Origin: Amoeboaphelidium protococcarum
Lineage: Eukaryota > Aphelidiomycota > Aphelidea
Direction: 5' to 3'
Assembly: GCA_023515745.1 (NCBI GenBank)
Contig: JALECJ010000020.1
Coordinates: 248,001-312,000 of the forward strand
Length of the DNA: 64,000 bases
Shown: in pieces, positions 57,128 through 64,000 of the stretch
How the letters are laid out: the number at the start of each line of letters is the position of its first letter
Numbering within the stretch: position 1 is the stretch's first letter
Notes under the pieces: model-generated
What the model was told of the DNA's origin: nothing
The model's database searches: none
Seen by the model: only the letters and a program-made list of their open reading frames with translations
Made by a program: the position numbers and the translations under genes

Positions 57128-58336
57128 ATGAGCTAACTTTATAGAACTTATGCATCAGCGATCGCTCTTGTCTTGGTCCATACAAGTATCAATGTAGTGT
57201 ACAAAGTGGCTTAGACTTCTGGCAGCTATCCTTTTAGCACCGCCTCATCTCTGACAATGTCGGAACTGATCAAGATGTGCATAAGCATTGTATCAATTCG
57301 GATATTTGACAAGGAGTCTGATGTTTAGAATCTAAGAAGAATATTCAGTTGGAGAAGTATATCGTAGTCTATTAGATAACACCAAGGTGGACATAGTGTT
57401 TTACCCACGACAGAAGAGTCTGATCATCAGCACTAGAAAGATCGTCCTCTTCAATTGCTGGCTAAAATCTTTGGACTGGCTGCTCTTTATGCGCTCAATA
57501 ATAATCTCTCATTCTACCTATTCAAATTGGTAGATCCTGCCACCATTTCATTATTCAAATCAGTATCATCTTTCTCAACTGCTATTCTGATGTTCTTCCT
57601 CTTGAGTCGCCCCATCTATCGAACGTAATGGTTTGCGATAATATTTTAGTGCCTTGGTCTTGTCATGTTCCAATGGGATCCTTGCGTTGGTAAGCCGCTA
57701 CACGCTCCATATCTCTACCTCGCTCTCTGCATGGCAGTATCAATCACCACTATAAGCTCTGTATGGAACGATTTCCTGTTGAAGAATGTTCCCATATCCC
57801 TGAACAGCTTTAATGCCATCATGTACGGCTTCGGGGTGTTGCTTAATTTCTGCTTCTATATACAAGACGCATATAAAGGCTGGCCCTCGTTCTTTACTGG
57901 TTATACGGGCGGGGCGTGGCTAGTAGTGTTTTGTAATTCCATTATTGGAATCGTGATCACTCTGGTGTATAAATATGGAGACGCTTTAGTGAAAACATTT
58001 GCATCATCCATCACGGCTGTACTCTTGATGGTCATAAGTAGCATATTTTTTGGTCTGCACTCTACGCTGATCACCTGGTTGTCCGGTATGATTGTCATCA
58101 TCGCGACATATATGTATGCAACTGGCGTGCCGTAGAAATCTGGGAATAGTAGTAATAATCATCAGAAATCGGAAGTTGAACTTGAGGCTCTATCACAAGT
58201 AAAGAGCGACCATAGTTAAAATCAAAAGCAAAGTAGCCACTTTAAGTATTATCCCGTGTTGTTAATCTTGGCAGCGGGATCAACTATTGGGATCTCCTTC
58301 TGGTCAATGGTTCTATGGAATGACTCTAATTAGTGA
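57128..58336 (+). CDS. Nucleotide-sugar transporter, SLC35A-like, 402 aa
   Basis: Single exon, ATG 57128, TGA 58334-58336, 403 codons. About ten spans: the first is TYASAIALVLVHTSINVVY, then LLAKIFGLAALYALNNNLSF, YLFKLVDPATISLFKSVSSF and YLALCMAVSITTISSVWNDF. The C-terminal half has VYKYGDALVKTFASSITAVL followed by VISSIFFGLHSTLITWLSGM. KYGDALVKTFASS matches the KYADNILKGFATS signature of CMP-sialic acid and UDP-galactose/GlcNAc transporters. A hydrophilic loop (residues about 85-130) and a tail with many Gln are lineage additions. Predicted to sit in Golgi/ER membranes and exchange a nucleotide sugar for the nucleoside monophosphate. It would feed the secretory glycosyltransferases. Confidence 0.88.
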
Positions 58337-58599
58337 TTCTCTCGATAACGATAATGATGATTTTAAATGAACAATATAGATTTAAAATTGCGAATACTTC
58401 CTACTTCTTACAACAAGTATTGCTTGTTGTGTGGCGTCAGCCAGTTCTCCTGATTTCTCTTGCATTCTCTCTTCGCCCTAGTGACAACAGTATGTCGTTC
58501 TGACCGAGCAGTCGCTTTTACTCAACGAACGATCGCTCGGCCGTCTCTCTTTCGCGAAATTTGACGCACTCGAGCGAAAGGGATTGTACGAGCTGTAAT

Positions 58600-60460
58600 A
58601 TGAAGTCTATAGCGTTGTTAGCAACTTTGACTGTGGCAGCATTGGTCTGTGATGCGAAATCTTCTTCAAAGTCTGATGATGATTAGTCTAAGGATAGTTC
58701 CTAGAAGTGGACGGTAAGCTCTGCTGTAAATTCTCGTGTATATTTACTCTCATCGCGACCAACATCAGTATTTTTAAGGTGTGTAGCCTACTAACATCAA
58801 GGCCCCTTTTATTGAACAATTTGATGAGAACTGGGATCGTCGCTGGAAGCCTTCTGGTGCTGTGAAGCAAATGCCTGAAGATTACAAGTTGAATGATGAT
58901 GACAATCCTGAAGAATTGTTCAGATACCGCGGTGAATGGAAGGTGGACAAGATTGCTAAAGGCGCTCTGCCTGGTGATCGCGCTCTTTTCATGAAGACTG
59001 AAGGTGCTCACCACGCCATCAGTGTCGCATTTCCAAAGCCTGTTGATCCAGAGAACAAGGATCTGGTGGTGTAGTATGAAGTCAAGTTTGGCCAGGAGTT
59101 GCGTTGTACCGGCGCGTACATCAAACTGCTGACTGAGTCTAAGGCTGGAATCAAGTACCACGAATTCGATGACAAGACTCCGTACATCATCATGTTTGGT
59201 CCTGACATGTGTGGCTCTACCAACAAGGTGCACTTCATCTTCCGTCATAAGAACCCGCTGAATGGAAAGTTTTAGGAGAAGCACTTTATGCATCCACCTT
59301 CAATCAAGAATGATCTGAAGTCCAACTTGTACACCCTGATTGTTCATCCAAACAACACCTTCCACATTTATATTAATTAGGAGCGTGAGAAGACGGGTAA
59401 TCTGCTGGAAGATTTTGATCCTGCCGTGAATCCGCCAAAAGAGCTGAACGATCCTAATGCCAAGAAACCTGAAGATTGGGTTGAGGAGCCAAAGATTCCA
59501 GATCCTAATGCCAAGAAGCCAGCAGACTGGGATGAAGATGCACCTAGAATGGTTCCAGATGAGGATGCAGTTAAGCCAGATGACTGGCTGGAAGATGAAC
59601 CTGAGTATGTCGCTGATCCAGCTGCTGAGAAGCCTGAGGATTGGGACGATGAAGAGGATGGAAAATGGGTTGCTCCTCAAATCGCTAACCCAGCTTGTTC
59701 ATCTGCTAGTGGCTGTGGTAAATGGACTCCGCCTATGAAGCCTAATCCAAAGTACAAGGGTAAATGGTATGCTCCTTTGATTGACAATCCAGCGTATAAG
59801 GGACCTTGGGAAGCTCCGAAGATTCCTAATCCTGAATATTTTGAAGATTTGACTCCAAGTAAGTTTAACAGAATTATGGGCATCGGTATCGAGAACTGGG
59901 TCATGCAGAAGGATGTTCAGTTTGACAACTTCTACGTTGGTCACTCTGTTGAGGATGCTAAGAAGTTTGCCGGGGAGACTTGGAAGGTGAAGCGCGATTT
60001 GGAGGATGCAGAGGAAGTTGCTGCTAGAAAGGCCGCTGAAGACGCTATGGCTAAAGAGGATGACGATGAGTCTGAGGAGGAAGAGGAAGAAGTGGCTCAA
60101 CCTACTGATCCATTGAAGCCAAAGAAGAACAAGAAGAAGGGTAAAAAGTCTGGCAAGCTCTCGTACAAGAAGGTGTAGCGTATGTTGACCCAGTTTATGG
60201 ATGCGCTCATGGTTGATCCTGTAAAGGCCGTCTAGAAATTTCCATATGTCGCCGGTACTGTGTTGGCAATTGTACTTACTCCGTTGTATTTGCTCATGGC
60301 CTTTAGTGGATCTAAAGTGAAGAAAGTGGCGAAGGATGCCAAGAGTAAAGCTGGTGCTGCCGTCGCAAATGGACATCATGCTGATGGAGAAGCAGAGGAG
60401 GACGAGGTATAGGAGAATGAAGATAAGCCTCGTAAGAGACGCGTCAATAAGGAGGAATGA
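58600..60460 (+). CDS. CANX: Calnexin, 595 aa
   Basis: ER lectin chaperone. Exons 58600-58713 and 58787-60460; 73-nt intron, TGTAG; 596 codons, TGA stop. Signal peptide [19 protein letters not shown]. The lectin domain contains the disulfide pair region [10 protein letters not shown] and [17 protein letters not shown]. The P-domain has four type-1 repeats (KPEDW, KPADW, KPDDW, KPEDW) and four type-2 repeats ([44 protein letters not shown]), the calnexin 4+4 pattern rather than the 3+3 of calreticulin. [17 protein letters not shown] follows. A single span ([20 protein letters not shown], about 522-543) precedes a cytosolic tail ending [11 protein letters not shown], a dibasic ER-retention type end. 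Antisense frames over this gene are shadows. Confidence 0.97.
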
Positions 60461-60562
60461 GAATTGATTATCACTTGAAAATTGAATATGAATAGTATAG
60501 TCTATCTTAGTCAATTCCGCCCAAGTTCTACCTTCTGCATTTGAATACATCTGGGTCAACAA

Positions 60563-61467
60563 TCATTTCACTATTTGATGAATTTCTGCTTCCGGATAAA
60601 CTCTATTTCTCTTCCAAATTGATGAAAACCAGGTGGTAGTGTTTAAATTCGCACCACGAGAAGTGCTTTTTTAATTTCGTTACATTCGCGCATATTCAAT
60701 AGTTGTGATATGCATTCGATCTACACTAGCATTGACGATTACGATAGTCAGATAACGCAAGCCTTTATATTACCTAGAACAAAGAAATGGAATGAATACA
60801 GATAGAGCAAGTAAACGCCACTAACCAATATAATAGTAGCACCGGCAGATGTAAAAGCCACGATAACAATGGATGCCCATTAATTCAACTCGAAGACTGA
60901 GAGAAACGCGAGGTTACCGTATAGAGCAAAGCGAAGCACTACAGACCACAGGCAAATGACAGTTTAAAGTAAAAACACAACTGCACTTGCCAGAACTAGT
61001 CACCGAAACAGCCAATAGTTACCTTAACCAATGCAGGTGTTTAAAAAGAAGCAGTGATGATCCATCCTAGGAATACACTTGTCGCAATATCTACAATGAA
61101 TCGTGTCAATTGACACTTCCAGTGAACACTTGAAACATCGCTTGATCTGAGGATTCAACTAAACAGGCGATGAAACAGATTGAGAAAATTCATCAATGAC
61201 TTCTGTACCGATATTAGAGAGTCCAATGTCTCTAGAGATGATCATATATCCTACAATGATGCAGAATGAATAGACGCTGAGAGGAATCATCAGTGAGAGT
61301 ATTCTGACCAGCATAAGTTACTGTAAATCTACTTGTATCATGCTTAGAGCAGTATCATCAAGAATCAAAGGACATTTCACCACCAATATCAAAGTGAATG
61401 CCATCATTACCATCATGAACATGAACCTCTTTGCATATGGACTTTACCACCCATTTGATCTTCTCAT
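60563..61467 (-). CDS. DHHC palmitoyltransferase with an in-frame TGA
   Basis: S-acylates membrane proteins. Exons 61467-60774 and 60720-60563 (53-nt intron, TGTAG), stop TGA 60563. Two N-terminal spans, then the DHHC-CRD: RCFKCSLEVSIDTIHCRYCD, KCIPRMDHHCFFLNTC and GQGNYWLFR. Codon 156 (61002-61000) is TGA, directly after WLFR. The same frame then continues LVLASAVVFLLQTVICLWSV and ASIVIVAFTSAGATIILVSG, two proper membrane spans. After the splice it has HITTIEYARMQRNQ, the family TTxE motif. The context is TGA-CTA-G, the known strong readthrough context. No intron of normal size removes it without losing the conserved NYW. It is therefore readthrough, a null allele or a sequence error. 102 bp tail to tail with calnexin. 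Confidence 0.85.
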
Positions 61468-61796
61468 ATTAAATGTCGAATAATTAGTCTATTTGAAGAT
61501 GTTATAGTAATTATGCTCGAATACAGTACTTGATAACTTTAGATCTAAACAATGGAAAAAGAAATAGAGATTTGAAACAACTCGTGTAAACGTGCGGTAG
61601 AACTGGCCATTGAATCTCGAGAGCCCGTCGCGCGATAAAGTTTCAGGGAGTAAAGTAAAATCAGAAAAATTCGCAAAAGCATACTGTAATCTTCTTCTCC
61701 GCTGTAGCAAGGCAAATAAATTGTATTTTCGCTGTCTACCTTATACCTATTGGGAAATTTTATTCCAATAGCGGCATCTGTTGGAATTTTTACTCT

Positions 61797-63422
61797 ATGG
61801 CAATCTGCAGGTAGTGGCGGAGATTCTAGAGTGGGCAGGGGAAATTGTCTCTAAAATTGGATGTATAGCCGTAATAGTGTGGTGTTTATAGCACCAGGGG
61901 AATAAGGAGGTATAATGAAGATAGATATGTGAAGTAGAAGATAAAGCTGGGTAAAACCGATGCCATATTGCTAGGTGTATTTGATGGTCATGGAGGTCCG
62001 AAAGCATCAGAATATGTTTGTAGTAATCTTGCGACACAGCTTTAGAGTGTGTATAGTCGAATATATGATAGTGAGCAATCGCGATAGAAAGATGACAAAG
62101 TCACAGCACGGGGACTACATTAGCATTAATCTATGCTTGAAAAGAGTTTGAAGGAGGCTTTTCGCTTGTTGGATTCTGACTTTCGTCAGTCATAAGCAGA
62201 TGGATCCAGAGATGGTACCACTGCTTCTGTCGCCGTGCTCTAGTCTATACAAGTCCCATACAAACCTTCGACGCTTAATCCTCCGCTTCCATCTCTGCTG
62301 ATGACAGTTGCGCATCTCGGAGACACTCGAATTTTGATGAGCGATGTCATGCTGGGCAATGCGCAAGTTCTCACCACGGATCATTCTCCTACTCTATCGT
62401 CTGAGAGGAAGCGGTTGGAGAAGGCTGGCGGATTCGTAGTGGCAGACTCATTTGGTCATGTTAATGCATTAGGTGTGCTGGGCGTCACCAGGTCGATTGG
62501 TGTGAAATTCCTGAAAGATAAATACGGCGATGAAGTGCTTTCATGTCAACCAGACATCATACACCGATCTCTGACTGATAAAGACTCATTTTTACTATTT
62601 CTTACGGATGGTGTGATGAGTGTCATGTCTAACCAGGAAGCTGTAGACATTGTAAAGCATTGTAAAGAGCCATAATCTGCCGCATCAACACTTGTGGATT
62701 ACGCTGAGAGATTTGGCACGCAGGATAATTGCACTGCGCTAGTGTTCAGGCTAGAAGGCTGGAAGATTGATAAGAGTGCTGCTGCTTAGACAACGCGCGA
62801 TTTCACGGCTAATCTTCGAAAATTCAAGTTGAAGCACTAGAGCAGTGGACGCGTGAGTCAAAGTCTATCTGCAGATTACAAAGATTTGGATGAAGATATT
62901 ATGGAAGAGCTGGCCGGTTCTATGTTAATGAATAAGGTATTAGCCGAGGAGGGTGTTGATCAGTACAGCGTAGATCATATCCGCTCCCAGCTAAATCCGT
63001 CCGATGCTCTAAAGAGTGCTAAAAACTTTAAAGAAGTTCCCATCACGAGGTTTGTATTGGAATTGTTCGATGCAGCTGATAAAGATGCTGGCGATCTTGA
63101 CGAAGATCAGTCCCCTTCTACTGGAGATGTATCCAAGTTATCTCGCGATGAGGTGAAGGATTGTGTTCACTCTCTCGGTGTTGTGTTTAAAAGATACAAC
63201 AAGTCAGATAATGGTTCAACATCATAATCTTCATCGCCATAAAAGTTGTAATAGCAAAAGAAGCTGGTTGAAATAGCTCCGGAAGATTTTATCTCTTAGC
63301 TACCGTTCCAAGGCTAGCTCATATCTGCTCCATCTTTAATGGACTATCTGCAGAAAAGCTAGATACGTATTTTAATTAAAGACACTAGCAAAATTACTAA
63401 TACCGATAACATCGCGTCATGA
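61797..63422 (+). CDS. PP2C-family (PPM) Ser/Thr phosphatase, 541 aa
   Basis: Metal-dependent phosphatase. Single exon, ATG 61797, TGA 63420-63422, 542 codons. Motifs in order: CGVYSTRGIRRYNEDRY, LLGVFDGHGGPKASEYV (metal Asp and Gly), DGTTASVAVL, TVAHLGDTRILM, LTTDHSPTLSSERKRLEKAG, LGVTRSIGVKFLKD, FLLFLTDGVMSVMSNQEAVD and FGTQDNCTALVFRL. Of the metal ligands, DGHGG, TDGV and QDNCT are intact. A long C-terminal extension (residues about 330-541) with acidic segments is not part of the PP2C fold. No targeting peptide is clear, though the basic Gln-rich first 25 residues could be a weak mitochondrial presequence as in yeast Ptc5-7. Divergent from the DHHC gene, 329 bp. Confidence 0.9.
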
Positions 63423-63743
63423 CATTTTTGATTGCTTTTATATATTGTCATCTGCTATATATATTGCTCCTATTTCTTATTTCGCTAATGCTCTTCTTTT
63501 AATTTTGGATAAATATCAAATTATTGTAATCCAGTTCAGCGTCTAATTAAGGCTTCAGTCGATAAGCTGGCTGTATTGTTTGATCGCTCAATGGGCAAAC
63601 ATCATCACTGTCGTTAACCACTTGAAATCATCCCTATTCACTTGTAATAAACAATCATATTTCTTTGTCAGTATACCTTTTTTAGTAACTTATATACATT
63701 TCAGGTATTATTCTTGTTATATACGCATAATCAAGCGAACATT
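63423..63743. other. Intergenic, no gene
   Basis: About 320 bp between PP2C and the ArfGAP start. AT-rich, probably terminator plus promoter; nothing specific recognised. Confidence 0.5.
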
Positions 63744-64000
63744 ATGAGTGCCAAAGAGAAGGGAAACTATGAGAAAGAGCTTCAGGAAATGCTGAGAGAT
63801 CAGGAGAATGCGAAATGTGGTGATTGCGGACAGAAAGGGCCTCGCTGGGCCTCTTACAACTTGGGAGTATTTCTATGCATTAGGTAACCTGTTGATTATG
63901 TGCATGATATGTGATAGATTTGACTATTCGATATTTGTAGATGCGGCGGTTTGCATAGAAAGTTGGGAACACATCTGTCCAAAGTAAGATCGATCACTCT
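63744..64000 (+). CDS. ArfGAP-domain protein, N-terminal fragment (cut by window edge)
   Basis: GTPase-activating protein for Arf. Exon 1 is 63744-63883 and exon 2 starts at 63941 after a 57-nt intron (GTAACC...TGTAG) and runs off the window. The joined text has ENAKCGDCGQKGPRWASYNL, then GVFLCIRCGGLHRKLGTHLS and KVRSIT. This is the C-x2-C-x16-C-x2-C zinc finger with the catalytic Arg position after CGGLH. The short N-terminus before the finger is like SMAP/Age2-type ArfGAPs. The splice rebuilds the Arg codon of CIRCGG, which supports the intron exactly. Confidence 0.92.

Noticed and set aside
58688-60562. Long minus-strand open frames opposite calnexin
   Set aside because: The sense strand is an unambiguous calnexin with intact repeats. 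The antisense frames arise from its repetitive codons, and the repeated ILPVCWLLG-like text is just the mirror of the P-domain.
61000-61002. Selenocysteine at the in-frame TGA of the DHHC gene
   Set aside because: DHHC proteins have no redox residue at this place, no SECIS-like hairpin was recognised downstream, and fungi generally lack selenoproteins. Readthrough, mutation or error are more likely.
1-64000. Ciliate origin, because TAA/TAG = Gln is the ciliate code
   Set aside because: Class IV chitin synthase with cytochrome b5 domain, GPI-type small secreted proteins, intergenic layout and many linked genes on one contig do not fit a ciliate macronucleus; introns of 53-113 nt with TGTAG also differ from the very short ciliate introns. 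Contamination cannot be excluded without more data.
1-64000. Many pseudogenes, if the standard code is assumed
   Set aside because: Dozens of independent genes would have to be broken only by TAA and TAG, never by TGA, with breaks on conserved Gln positions. Reassignment explains this far better.
1-64000. ACGCGT boxes as a genome-wide regulatory signal
   Set aside because: The hexamer occurs under 20 times by eye, many inside coding sequence, which is not clearly above expectation for this base composition.
1-64000. tRNA, rRNA or CRISPR features
   Set aside because: No B-box/T-loop consensus with a matching acceptor stem, no rRNA core sequence and no regularly spaced repeats were recognised by eye. 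A covariance-model search would be needed to exclude a diverged tRNA.

Overview
The window is nuclear DNA of a eukaryote that reads both TAA and TAG as glutamine and stops only at TGA. Under the standard code almost every gene is broken. With TAA/TAG = Gln, 27 complete gene models open up, and all 27 end in TGA. The reassigned codons fall on residues fixed in their families. Examples are the Gln of helicase motif II in the ZGRF1-like gene (DECSQ, TAA), its QYR motif (TAG), the DFFQLPPV motif of PIF1 (TAA), GRIGQ of glyoxylate reductase (TAA) and the LGADQ segment of glutamate decarboxylase (TAG). Introns are few, short (53-113 nt) and GT-AG, and all 13 inferred acceptors read TGTAG. A class IV chitin synthase with a cytochrome b5-like domain and two small GPI-anchor-type cysteine-rich proteins point to the fungal side of the tree. 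ALADIN, DHX34, a calnexin with a 4+4 P-domain, a GT14 glycosyltransferase and a sulfotransferase argue against a yeast-like reduced genome. My inference is an early-diverging fungus or a close protist relative of fungi, for example an aphelid- or rozellid-grade organism. The species is not identified.

Layout. 1-5.2 kb: two tandem MYND-finger genes, NADP isocitrate dehydrogenase and S-adenosylmethionine synthetase. 5.4-14 kb: a GT14 glycosyltransferase divergent from a ZGRF1-like helicase, then an extended SDR. 14-17 kb: poorly understood DNA with small ORFs and a diverged direct repeat. 17-25.5 kb: ALADIN nucleoporin, class IV chitin synthase, PIF1 helicase. 26-34.8 kb: two 8-Cys GPI-type proteins around a scrambled coding region, an MFS transporter, glutamate decarboxylase, a palindrome cluster and a small membrane protein. 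35-45.3 kb: sulfotransferase, glyoxylate/hydroxypyruvate reductase, TBC RabGAP, DHX34, PKA-like kinase. 45.5-53.7 kb: DH-PH RhoGEF, a RING protein, and an unusual nucleotidyltransferase-HAD phosphatase-kinase fusion. 53.8-57 kb: small ORFs, a broken gene and a decayed Ty1/copia element. 57-64 kb: nucleotide-sugar transporter, calnexin, DHHC acyltransferase with an in-frame TGA, PP2C phosphatase, and the start of an ArfGAP.

Genes are tightly packed, with tail-to-tail gaps as small as 64 bp, and mostly intronless. When introns occur they often lie very near the start codon (first coding exons of 16, 25 and 64 nt). There is no operon-like clustering. A loose secretory and cell-surface theme is visible: chitin synthase, GT14, sulfotransferase, nucleotide-sugar transporter, calnexin, GPI proteins, DHHC, TBC, ArfGAP and RhoGEF. 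The strongest signals for follow-up are the genetic code, the uniform TGTAG acceptor, the in-frame TGA-CTAG inside the DHHC domain, and the three-domain fusion enzyme.
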